6,285 nucleotides of DNA from an uncultured Corynebacterium sp. (GCF_937999985.1 NZ_CALLDG010000039.1:1-6285), one strand, 5' to 3'. Shown: positions 1 through 5,828, numbered from the stretch's first letter. Notes: generated from the sequence alone by a model not told the origin. Translations and numbers: made by a program.

Positions 1-946
1 GCTGCAGGGTCTGGTTAGGCACGCTGACCACGGCTTTCTTGGGGTCGATGGTGCCACCATCGCCGACGAGGTTGATGCTGTTGTCGTCGGCGTTCACCGC
101 AACGTCGTAGTGCCCACTGTCTATCTTTTTTGACGCCCCGTCTTCCGTACCCACGGTGAAGCGCACGGTCTGGTCCGCGATGTGCTCTGGAGGTTTGCCC
201 TCATCCGGCACCAGGGATGCGCTCAAGTGCAGGGTGTAAGTGCCGGGCTTGGAGAAGGACCAGCTCATGTGAGTGTGTGCGTCGACCGGCAGCATGGCGG
301 TATCGCCCTCGTAACCACGGGAGGCATCGAACCCATCGCGGGAGTTGAAGAAGATCTCCGGCTGGCCGAAGGTGCCGGTGATATATGCCGCTGCGTCGCC
401 CGGCCCCTCCACCTCAGTCACGCTGAGGTGCACTTCGGAGTGCGCGGAGCCGCCGTGCCGGGCGCCGATCCCCTGGGCGCGCAAGCCCAGCCAGACAGTG
501 TCTAACGCCATGTTCTCCACCAGGGGAATGACGGTGGCACCTTGGTTGACGGCCACGTCAGCCAGGGCCACGACCTCTGTGCCGGGCAGCACTCCGTTTT
601 CCATGGTGCGCAGCACTGACTGCTGCTCCAGCAGCAGCCCGTTGTTGAACGCGATGTCCGCGTTTGCGAGGTTGCGAACATCCCGCAGGGTGAGCTCGTA
701 GGTGTGCGGGTCAGCCGTATTGGGAATCAGGGCGGTCACGCGGGCGGCATCGCCCGCGACATGGCGGGCGATGTCGGCGATGATCGGCGTGGAGGCTACG
801 ACATCCGTGATGCCATCATCCCTGCTGGGCAAACTCGCGCCTCCCGCCGCCGCGCACCCGGTTAAGCTCGCTGCGAGCAGCACCGTACTGATATTCGCGC
901 ATAGGGACTTGGCAGACCCCCGCCGCGATGAAGCTGCGTGCCCCAT
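1..946 (-). CDS. Anchored repeat-type ABC transporter, substrate-binding lipoprotein (3' end cut by window edge)
   Basis: Open for 315 codons with no stop before the edge. The ATG at 946 begins 2 bases after the TAG of the upstream gene (TAG-GG-ATG), so translation is probably coupled; I see no strong Shine-Dalgarno. Residues 1-31 are a lipoprotein signal: basic n-region (R8, R9, K13), hydrophobic VLLAASLTGC and lipid-accepting Cys31. S7-R8-R9 with K13 faintly recalls a Tat motif but lacks its hydrophobic residues. Residues 48-155 resemble the N-lobe of ZnuA/TroA metal-binding proteins: DPHTYEL at 79-85 (His81 would be the first metal ligand) and LANADIAFNNG at 93-103. Residues about 164-297 form a surface-repeat domain with HTHMSWSFSKPGTY at 224-237 and GHYD at 278-281. 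The C-lobe, ATPase and permease genes would lie beyond the left edge. The mixed architecture fits the anchored-repeat ABC transporter binding-protein family; the ligand is unknown, zinc or another metal being an inference from the ZnuA-like lobe. Confidence 0.85.
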   Translation of the reverse strand, partial: MGHAASSRRGSAKSLCANISTVLLAASLTGCAAAGGASLPSRDDGITDVVASTPIIADIARHVAGDAARVTALIPNTADPHTYELTLRDVRNLANADIAFNNGLLLEQQSVLRTMENGVLPGTEVVALADVAVNQGATVIPLVENMALDTVWLGLRAQGIGARHGGSAHSEVHLSVTEVEGPGDAAAYITGTFGQPEIFFNSRDGFDASRGYEGDTAMLPVDAHTHMSWSFSKPGTYTLHLSASLVPDEGKPPEHIADQTVRFTVGTEDGASKKIDSGHYDVAVNADDNSINLVGDGGTIDPKKAVVSVPNQTLQ

Positions 947-948
947 CC

Positions 949-2715
949 CTAAGACTCTGCGCCCGGGGATCGAGGGGGCGTCATCGAACGAAGAGCCGCC
1001 ACCGAATCGGCGGACAGGGAGTTCGTGCGCAACATGTAGACCACCCCTGCGCCGAGGGCGATCAGGCCCGCGCCCGCGATGGCCAGGGCCAGCATCGCGG
1101 AGGTCGATCCGGTATCGGCAAGGGAGCCGTCGGCGCCGGATGCAGCGCCGGCATCCCCACCGGCTGCGCCCTCTCCCGCTCCTGCAGAGCCGAAACCGTC
1201 AGCTGCACCGGAGACGCAGTCGCCGTCCGTAGTGACGCTCGCGCCGAAATCGAAGTGGCCGCTGTTGGCGTTGCCGCTGCCACCGACGGTGAACGTAAGC
1301 GTGGCGGGCACGCTGATCTTCTTGCCCTGCTTGGTGGTGGCGATCTGGGTGATGCCAACCTTGTACGTGCCGGGCTTAGAGAAAACCCAGTTCGGGTGTA
1401 CGTGCGAGTTGCGCGGCACCACGTGAGCGCCGGATGCATTCCCACCGCTGGCCTTGAACCATTCCTTGCCCACAACCTGGCCCAAGTTGCCTTGCTCGAA
1501 GACGTACATGCTGCCCGGTCCACTGAAAGACGTCAGCTTGAAGGTGACATCGCCTTGAGTGTTTGCCAGGAGGTCTGGGTGCATGGTGTTTACACCCACC
1601 CATGGCACTCCGTTGGACTGGGTAGCGCCGATCATCCAGGCGGTGCCGGCTCCAACAGGGCCGAGAGGCTGTGGAAGGTTAGTCTTCGCGGCGGAGCCCA
1701 GACCGAAGTTCAGCGCGCTGGGGTTGGTCCACTTCGGTGGCTGCTGGCGATCGTCCTTGATTTGCGGGCGCAGGGCAGGTTCGCCCTTCTTGCAGGTGGC
1801 CGAGCCTTGCGTGCCCGTGGAACCGGTGGAGCTGGAAGTACTGCTGGAAGAGGTGGACTTTCCTGCCGGGCCCGACTTGCCCGTAGCACCGGCGCTCGCG
1901 GAACCGGCCTTGTTTCCAGTGCCGGCGCCAGAGGAGCCACCGCCGGTAGCGCCGCCGCTGGCGTCACCACCGCTGTTCGAGCTGTCCGATGCCCCGGAGC
2001 CAGCGTCTGTGTCCTCGCCTCCGCACGGGGTGGCACCCTCGGCGGGTTCGTCGGCGTTGGAATCCTGGTCGGACTTACCGACGACCCAGGTGTAGGTCTT
2101 CACTTCTGATTCAGCACCGTCAGCGGTGGCCTGCACCTGCATGGAGTAGCGGCCGGGGCGCTCGAAGCCCCAGTTGGCGTGGACGTGGCTTGGGTTCGCC
2201 TGGTTGATGCTGTTGCCAGACTTAACCTCTACCCCGTCGGAGAGCAGCGGGGTGGCGCCACCGCCGAACGCCTGGCTCCACATGAACACTCGTCCCGGGC
2301 CGCACACGCGATTGAAGTTGATCTTTACGCCCTGGTAGTGCGGTGCGACGCCTTGCGTATCCCAGCCCGGCCAGATCAGGTTCTGCGCTTGGGTCTGCGG
2401 CAGGAAGTAGGTCGGCACACCGACCTCCGCCAGATCTTTGGTGCGGGGCTCGTATGCGTGCGCCCCGACCTCCAAGGTGACGTTGTTCGGATCGTGGGCC
2501 ACGTGGGAACCAGTGGCATCCTCGGTCAGATCGAGCTTGAGGTTGCCTTTGCCTGAGGAGGTGACGTGGAAGGCGTCAATATGGCCCTGATTCAGGGTGA
2601 CAGAATCGGCCTTTGCCTCAGGTAGGGACTGCGGGCCGAGGCTACCGATTCCGAGGAAGGCTGCGAAGCCTGTGAGAAGAGCGACTGAGAGTGCCGCGAG
2701 GGGTGATGTGCGCAC
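949..2715 (-). CDS. Secreted, sortase-anchored surface protein with two anchored-repeat domains (choice-of-anchor M type)
   Basis: A 588-residue wall protein, first gene of the unit. I choose the GTG at 2715 because AAAGGA lies 9 bases upstream and it gives a clean signal peptide (about 1-36, cleavage near EAKA-DS); an in-frame TTG at 2739 lacks such a site. Domain 1 (about 40-213) starts with GHID and contains HVHANWGFERPGRY at 177-190. A Gly/Ser/Ala/Thr-rich linker follows (about 214-310) with Cys231 and Cys308. Domain 2 (about 325-495) repeats the plan, with HVHPNWVFSKPGTY at 438-451, then GHFD at 486-489. The C-terminus has LADTG at 532-536, a membrane helix (about 540-562) and a 26-residue tail with Arg563, Arg576 and Arg582. 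LAxTG-type signals are known for class E sortases of high-GC Gram-positives. The protein should stand on the cell wall and hand a ligand to, or work with, the lipoprotein encoded next. I cannot assign a ligand; HxH metal binding is only a possibility. Confidence 0.88.
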   Translation of the reverse strand: MRTSPLAALSVALLTGFAAFLGIGSLGPQSLPEAKADSVTLNQGHIDAFHVTSSGKGNLKLDLTEDATGSHVAHDPNNVTLEVGAHAYEPRTKDLAEVGVPTYFLPQTQAQNLIWPGWDTQGVAPHYQGVKINFNRVCGPGRVFMWSQAFGGGATPLLSDGVEVKSGNSINQANPSHVHANWGFERPGRYSMQVQATADGAESEVKTYTWVVGKSDQDSNADEPAEGATPCGGEDTDAGSGASDSSNSGGDASGGATGGGSSGAGTGNKAGSASAGATGKSGPAGKSTSSSSTSSSTGSTGTQGSATCKKGEPALRPQIKDDRQQPPKWTNPSALNFGLGSAAKTNLPQPLGPVGAGTAWMIGATQSNGVPWVGVNTMHPDLLANTQGDVTFKLTSFSGPGSMYVFEQGNLGQVVGKEWFKASGGNASGAHVVPRNSHVHPNWVFSKPGTYKVGITQIATTKQGKKISVPATLTFTVGGSGNANSGHFDFGASVTTDGDCVSGAADGFGSAGAGEGAAGGDAGAASGADGSLADTGSTSAMLALAIAGAGLIALGAGVVYMLRTNSLSADSVAALRSMTPPRSPGAES

Positions 2716-2724
2716 CAGATTAAG

Positions 2725-2730
2725 TCCTTT
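2725..2730 (-). promoter_or_regulatory. Ribosome binding site deciding the GTG start of the surface protein
   Basis: AAAGGA on the minus strand, 9 bases before the GTG at 2715. It supports that start over the upstream in-frame TTG at 2739, which would place this motif inside the coding region and add eight residues before the signal peptide. Confidence 0.7.
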
Positions 2731-2760
2731 AAAACACAATGGGTCTAGTTTTCATTAAGG

Positions 2761-2788
2761 ACTATAGTGAAGTGGTAACCATTTTCAA
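2761..2788 (-). promoter_or_regulatory. Sigma-A-type promoter of the surface protein/transporter unit
   Basis: Minus strand: -35 TTGAAA (2783-2788, 5 of 6 to TTGACA), 16-base spacer, -10 TATAGT (2761-2766, 5 of 6 to TATAAT). Transcription would start near 2754 and give a leader of about 39 bases ending at the ribosome binding site. It lies downstream of the rplA terminator, so this locus has its own transcription. Confidence 0.7.
2773..2787 (-). promoter_or_regulatory. Candidate Zur/Fur-family operator overlapping the promoter
   Basis: Minus strand TGAAAATGGTTACCA. Against the actinobacterial Zur core that I know as TGAAAAT-N-ATTTTCA, the first half matches 7 of 7 and the second 4 of 7. The site also contains an almost perfect inverted repeat, TGGT-T-ACCA. 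It begins inside the -35 box and fills most of the spacer, where a bound repressor would block RNA polymerase. Its place before a gene unit with a ZnuA-like protein makes zinc control attractive, but the assignment is inference; another repressor, or none, is possible. Confidence 0.4.
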
Positions 2789-2846
2789 ACAATGGGTGTG
2801 GCGACTCCCTCCCGCGCTACCCCACCGGCACTCAAACCACCCCAGA

Positions 2847-2887
2847 GCAAAAGAAAACACCCCCGCCGCCCGAAGGCAACGAGGGTG
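2847..2887 (-). terminator. Rho-independent terminator of the rplK-rplA block
   Basis: Minus strand: CACCCTCGTTGCC, loop TTCG, GGCGGCGGGGGTG, a 13-pair stem (three G-U pairs) closed by a cUUCGg tetraloop, then TTTTCTTTTGCTC. It begins 33 bases after the rplA stop and separates the translation genes from the surface-protein unit. Confidence 0.9.
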
Positions 2888-2920
2888 CGAAAATCCTAGA
2901 AGGAACCTAGGAAACGAGAC

Positions 2921-3631
2921 TTAAGCCTCTTCGGTGAAGTCCTTCACGATGGTGTTGTCCACCGGAACGCCCGGGCCGTTGGTGGAGGACATGGTGACCT
3001 TCTTGAAGTAGCGCCCCTTGGAGGAGGAAGGCTTCAGACGCAGCAGCTCGTCGATCAGAGCGCCGTAGTTCTCAGCCAGCTGCTTCTCGGTGAAGGAAGC
3101 CTTGCCCAGGATGGCGTGCAGGTTAGCAGCCTTGTCCACGCGGAAGGAGATCTTACCGCCCTTGATCTCGGCGACAGCCTTAGCAACGTCGGTGGTGACG
3201 GTGCCGGTCTTCGGGTTCGGCATCAGGCCACGGGGACCCAGGACGCGAGCCACACGACCAACCTTGGCCATCTGATCCGGGGTAGCGATCGCAGCGTCGA
3301 AGTCGGTCCAGCCGCCCTGGATCTTCTCGATCAGCTCGGCGGTGCCAACAACGTCAGCGCCAGCCTCTTCAGCGGCGGTAGCGTTCGGCCCCTCGGCGAA
3401 GACGACAACGCGAACTTCCTTACCCGTGCCGTTCGGCAGGGAGACGGTGCCGCGGACCAGCTGGTCGGCCTTGCGCGGGTCAACGCCCAGGCGGATAGCA
3501 ACGTCGACGGTAGCGTCGAAGTTCTTGGAGGAGGTCTCCTTGACAGCCTTAGCAGCTGCCAGCGGGGTGTACAGGCGGCCAGCGTCGATCTTCTCCGCTG
3601 CCGCGCGGTATGCCTTAGAGGTCTTGCTCAT
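2921..3631 (-). CDS. rplA: 50S ribosomal protein L1
   Basis: A 236-residue L1 protein, the usual bacterial length. L1 binds 23S rRNA to form the mobile L1 stalk, which helps release deacylated tRNA from the E site; in bacteria studied it can also repress translation of the L11-L1 mRNA. Domain I is made of about 1-67 and 160-236, domain II of about 68-159. The family signature runs at about 125-146 and includes LGPRGLMPNPK followed by GTVT. The start is the ATG at 3631 (MSKTSKAYR), which aligns with known L1 N-termini; the frame stays open upstream to 3793, but that stretch overlaps the rplK end and is not L1-like. The gene follows rplK after 85 bases and is the last of the block, ending in TAA before a strong terminator. 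Its ribosome binding site is weak (GGAT about 6 bases upstream), compatible with control of translation from the intergenic hairpin. Confidence 0.98.
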   Translation of the reverse strand: MSKTSKAYRAAAEKIDAGRLYTPLAAAKAVKETSSKNFDATVDVAIRLGVDPRKADQLVRGTVSLPNGTGKEVRVVVFAEGPNATAAEEAGADVVGTAELIEKIQGGWTDFDAAIATPDQMAKVGRVARVLGPRGLMPNPKTGTVTTDVAKAVAEIKGGKISFRVDKAANLHAILGKASFTEKQLAENYGALIDELLRLKPSSSKGRYFKKVTMSSTNGPGVPVDNTIVKDFTEEA

Positions 3632-3662
3632 AGTGAATCCAATCTTTAGTTTCGTTGGAGTT

Positions 3663-3693
3663 GTGGTGCAGGCCAAGCAAGCAGCCTTACCAC
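3663..3693 (-). promoter_or_regulatory. Hairpin between rplK and rplA, possible translational control element
   Basis: In the transcript, GTGGT-A-AGGC, a 10-base loop, GCCT-GC-ACCAC: two short helices (5 and 4 pairs) separated by an asymmetric internal loop of 1 and 2 bases. It lies 32 bases before the rplA start. There is no U-tract, so it is not a terminator. L1 is known to bind its own mRNA at irregular helices in other bacteria, so an L1 site or an RNA processing site is possible; this is inference. Confidence 0.35.
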
Positions 3694-3716
3694 GGTTTGT
3701 GAATCCGGTCAGGGAA

Positions 3717-4157
3717 TTACTTCTGCGGAGCGTCCTTGACGGTGATGCCCATGGAGCGAGCAGTACCGGCGATGATGGCAGCGCCGGCCTCAATGTCGTT
3801 AGCGTTCAGGTCTTCCTTCTTGGTGGTTGCAATCTCCTTGCACTGATCCCAAGTAACGGAGCCGACCTTGTCGGTGTGCGGAACGCCGGAGCCCTTCTGA
3901 ATGCCCGCAGCCTTCAGCAGCAGCTTCGCTGCCGGCGGGGTCTTCAGCTTGAAGTCGAAGGAACGGTCTTCGTAGACGGTGATCTCAACCGGAACGATGT
4001 TGCCGCGCTGAGCCTCGGTAGCAGCGTTGTACGCCTTGGTGAACTCAACAATGTTCACGCCGTGCGCACCCAGAGCCGGGCCAACCGGCGGTGCCGGGGT
4101 AGCCTGACCAGCCTGGATCTGCAGCTTAATAAGGCCAGTGACCTTCTTCTTTGCCAT
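3717..4157 (-). CDS. rplK: 50S ribosomal protein L11
   Basis: A 146-residue L11 protein starting at the ATG at 4157 (MAKKKVTGLIKLQ), with AGTAGG about 8 bases upstream. L11 forms the base of the GTPase-associated stalk on 23S rRNA, contacts elongation factors and RelA-type stringent factors, and is part of the thiostrepton target. The N-terminal domain (about 1-75) carries the proline-rich segment GQATPAPPVGPALG at 17-30, the known thiopeptide contact region. The rRNA-binding C-terminal domain (about 81-146) contains the family signature near 117-138 (LNANDIEAG...GTARSMGI). It is preceded by a 155-base leader after nusG with hairpins, and followed by rplA. Nothing is unusual in length or composition. 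Confidence 0.98.
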   Translation of the reverse strand: MAKKKVTGLIKLQIQAGQATPAPPVGPALGAHGVNIVEFTKAYNAATEAQRGNIVPVEITVYEDRSFDFKLKTPPAAKLLLKAAGIQKGSGVPHTDKVGSVTWDQCKEIATTKKEDLNANDIEAGAAIIAGTARSMGITVKDAPQK

Positions 4158-4186
4158 CTTTAAACCTACTTTCTGTTATCAACGCG

Positions 4187-4213
4187 ATCCCGCAGCGCGG
4201 GTAAGCACGGGAT
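4187..4213 (-). promoter_or_regulatory. Competing hairpins in the rplK leader
   Basis: Two pairings exclude each other. ATCCCG at 4208-4213 can pair with CGGGAT at 4187-4192 across a 15-base loop, or CCCGC at 4197-4201 can pair with GCGGG at 4189-4193 around a 3-base loop. The structure ends 29 bases before the rplK start. The leader of the L11-L1 mRNA is where L1 represses translation in other bacteria, so a switch is plausible here but not shown by the sequence alone. Confidence 0.35.
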
Positions 4214-4278
4214 AATCGCATCGACCGGATGCCGGGATTTCACCAGCCACCGGAAATGGAAAAATTTGCGTGTCGCGC

Positions 4279-4298
4279 CGTGAACACAAGCTCACGGA
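4279..4298 (-). other. Perfect hairpin just after nusG
   Basis: CCGTGA, loop GCTTGTGT, TCACGG: a 6-pair perfect stem that starts 14 bases after the nusG stop. A run of five T occurs only about 13 bases further on (4261-4265 side), too far for a standard terminator. It may be a weak or partial terminator, or a site that protects the upstream mRNA. Confidence 0.35.
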
Positions 4299-4312
4299 CA
4301 ACCTGCATAACT

Positions 4313-5266
4313 CTAGTTCAGCTTCTCTACCTGATCAAATTCCAGCTCAACCGGGGTCTCACGGCCGAAGATGGAGACCATGGCCTTCAGGCGGTTGTTC
4401 TCGGTATCGATCTCGCTGATGGTTGCAGAAACAGAAGCGAACGGGCCGGACAGGATGGTGACGGACTCGCCCTCTTCGTAATCCACCACAACCTGCTCGC
4501 TGGCCGGCTTCGGCGGGGTTGCCACACCCGTTGCGGATACGTCCACGCCGGTTGCTGCTTCTTCGCCATCCTCGGACTCCTGCGGCTTCGCAGTCTCCGG
4601 CGGCAGCAGGAACTTCGCCACCTCGCGGATCTTCACCGGGGTGGGCTTGCCCTCGTTACCGACGAAGCTGGTCACGCCAGGGGTATCGCGGACAACGGAC
4701 CAGGAGGCGTCATCCAGAGACATACGGACCAGAACGTAGCCCGGCAGCAGCTTGCGCTTCACCAGCTTGCGCTTGCCGTCGCGCAGCTCCACAACTTCCT
4801 CGATCGGCACGACAACCTCATGGATCTGCTCGTCTACGCCCAGGGTCTGGGCGCGCATCTCCAGGTTGGTCTTCACCTTGTTCTCGTAGCCGGAGTAGCA
4901 CTGGATGATGTACCACTCACCCGGCAGCTTCTTTAGCGCGCGCATGAACTGGCGCAGGCGAGCCTTGTAGGCGGCCATCGCAGCGTCCTCTGCGGACTGC
5001 TCGGCCTCGCCTTCTGCACCCTCGCCACCCTCGGCTGCTGCGGAGGCCTCGGAGGCCTCAGCGCCGTCGGCGCTCGCCGTTTCTTCGGTCCCTTCGGCGG
5101 TTGGTGCTGCGGCGTCATCATTAGTGACGCCCTCAGCCTCAGCACCCGCAGCGCCCTGGTGCGCCTCAGCAACAGCCTGCTGTACGTCTTCTTGAGCGGC
5201 CGCAGCCAGGCTCTCTGCGCTGACAGTCTCGCCGTTCTGGTCGTTGTTCTGGTTTTCCTCAGTCAT
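4313..5266 (-). CDS. nusG: Transcription termination/antitermination factor NusG
   Basis: A 317-residue NusG, which binds elongating RNA polymerase and links it to Rho or the ribosome. I choose the ATG at 5266 (MTEENQNND) because GGAGGG lies 7 bases upstream; an ATG six codons earlier would put that site inside the gene. Residues about 1-110 are an acidic, Ala/Glu-rich, probably disordered extension. The NGN domain spans about 116-215 (GEWYIIQCYSGYENKVK at 116-132, LLPGYVLVRM at 173-182). A variable linker (about 224-258) leads to the KOW domain (about 260-317; GESVTILSGPF, FGRETPVELEF). E. coli NusG is about 180 residues; long N-terminal extensions are usual in actinobacteria. It follows secE after 85 bases that contain a terminator-like hairpin, and precedes rplK by 155 bases, the classic secE-nusG-rplK-rplA order. 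Confidence 0.97.
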   Translation of the reverse strand: MTEENQNNDQNGETVSAESLAAAAQEDVQQAVAEAHQGAAGAEAEGVTNDDAAAPTAEGTEETASADGAEASEASAAAEGGEGAEGEAEQSAEDAAMAAYKARLRQFMRALKKLPGEWYIIQCYSGYENKVKTNLEMRAQTLGVDEQIHEVVVPIEEVVELRDGKRKLVKRKLLPGYVLVRMSLDDASWSVVRDTPGVTSFVGNEGKPTPVKIREVAKFLLPPETAKPQESEDGEEAATGVDVSATGVATPPKPASEQVVVDYEEGESVTILSGPFASVSATISEIDTENNRLKAMVSIFGRETPVELEFDQVEKLN

Positions 5267-5273
5267 GGAAACA

Positions 5274-5279
5274 CCCTCC
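5274..5279 (-). promoter_or_regulatory. nusG ribosome binding site
   Basis: GGAGGG on the minus strand, 7 bases before the ATG at 5266. It decides between this start and the ATG codons at 5284 and 5281, which lie upstream of it. Confidence 0.8.
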
Positions 5280-5285
5280 ATCATT

Positions 5286-5318
5286 AAAAATCCGCCTCTC
5301 GCCGGGCGGCGAAGGCGG
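5286..5318 (-). terminator. Terminator-like hairpin between secE and nusG (possible attenuator)
   Basis: Minus strand: CCGCCTTCGCC, loop GCCC, GGCGAGAGGCGG, an 11-pair GC-rich stem with one bulged G, followed by ATTTTTAAT. The form is that of a rho-independent terminator with a short U-tract. It ends just before the nusG ribosome binding site, so it would lower, not abolish, read-through from secE. A -10-like TATATA (5319-5324) directly abuts its upstream side, so it could instead be the 5' stem of a transcript starting there. Confidence 0.55.
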
Positions 5319-5351
5319 TATATAGGTTGATGTTCGCTAGCTTAACACAAG

Positions 5352-5696
5352 TTAGCGCATGATCTGTCGCAGACCCCAGCTGGCAGCCCAATCGGTGCCG
5401 GCCACGAGGGCGCAAACGAAGATCAGGAACAGCAGGACGATGACGGTGTAGTTCAGCATCTCTCGCCCCGTGGGCCAGATGACCTTGCCCATTTCGGAGA
5501 TCACGCCGCGGATGTAGTCCATGATGGCGCTAAAGGGGTTCTTGCGGGTCTTTACAACTTCCGGAGCCTTGGAGTTGGAGTTTGCGACCGCGCGGGACGT
5601 GGTGGCCTGTCCGGCCACCTGACGCTTGCCGGACGGACGAAGGCTGCCGCCAGTGCCGGGTTCACCGGCCGCGGTCTTTTTGCTCTCGTCGCTCAC
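5352..5696 (-). CDS. secE: Preprotein translocase subunit SecE
   Basis: A 114-residue SecE, the small subunit that clamps SecY in the SecYEG protein-export channel. The start is the GTG at 5696, with AAGGAG 10 bases upstream. Residues 1-50 are a basic, low-complexity cytoplasmic extension, common in actinobacterial SecE. The conserved amphipathic helix follows (about 53-70, NPFSAIMDYIRGVISEMGKV), then the family hallmark WPT at 74-76, and one membrane helix at about 83-101 (YTVIVLLFLIFVCALVAG). Single-span SecE of this kind differs from the three-span E. coli form. It lies 40 bases downstream of tRNA-Trp and is probably co-transcribed with it and with nusG. Confidence 0.96.
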   Translation of the reverse strand: MSDESKKTAAGEPGTGGSLRPSGKRQVAGQATTSRAVANSNSKAPEVVKTRKNPFSAIMDYIRGVISEMGKVIWPTGREMLNYTVIVLLFLIFVCALVAGTDWAASWGLRQIMR

Positions 5697-5705
5697 GTCT
5701 AAGTT

Positions 5706-5711
5706 CTCCTT
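5706..5711 (-). promoter_or_regulatory. secE ribosome binding site
   Basis: AAGGAG, 9 bases before the GTG at 5696, supports that non-ATG start. Confidence 0.75.
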
Positions 5712-5736
5712 AAAGGTACCTGCAAGGAAGATCGTG

Positions 5737-5809
<73 letters not shown>

Positions 5810-5828
5810 ATCGAAGTTCTGGTTCACG

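Noticed and set aside
928..2109. Long plus-strand frame of 393 codons opposite the surface protein
   Set aside because: It is a shadow of the minus-strand gene: low-complexity Arg/Gly/Ala content, no ribosome binding site, and no recognisable domain, while the opposite strand encodes a clear signal peptide, repeats and sortase signal.
2716..2739. TTG start for the surface protein
   Set aside because: It lies upstream of the AAAGGA ribosome binding site and adds residues that weaken the signal peptide; GTG at 2715 fits better.
2739..2924. Plus-strand 61-codon frame between the surface-protein promoter and rplA
   Set aside because: It runs through the rplA terminator and the promoter region and has no ribosome binding site.
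3632..3793. N-terminal extension of L1 by 54 codons
   Set aside because: The stretch overlaps the end of rplK and does not resemble L1; the ATG at 3631 gives the standard L1 start and length.
3342..4163. Plus-strand frame of 273 codons opposite rplA and rplK
   Set aside because: It spans two certain ribosomal protein genes on the other strand and resembles no protein family.
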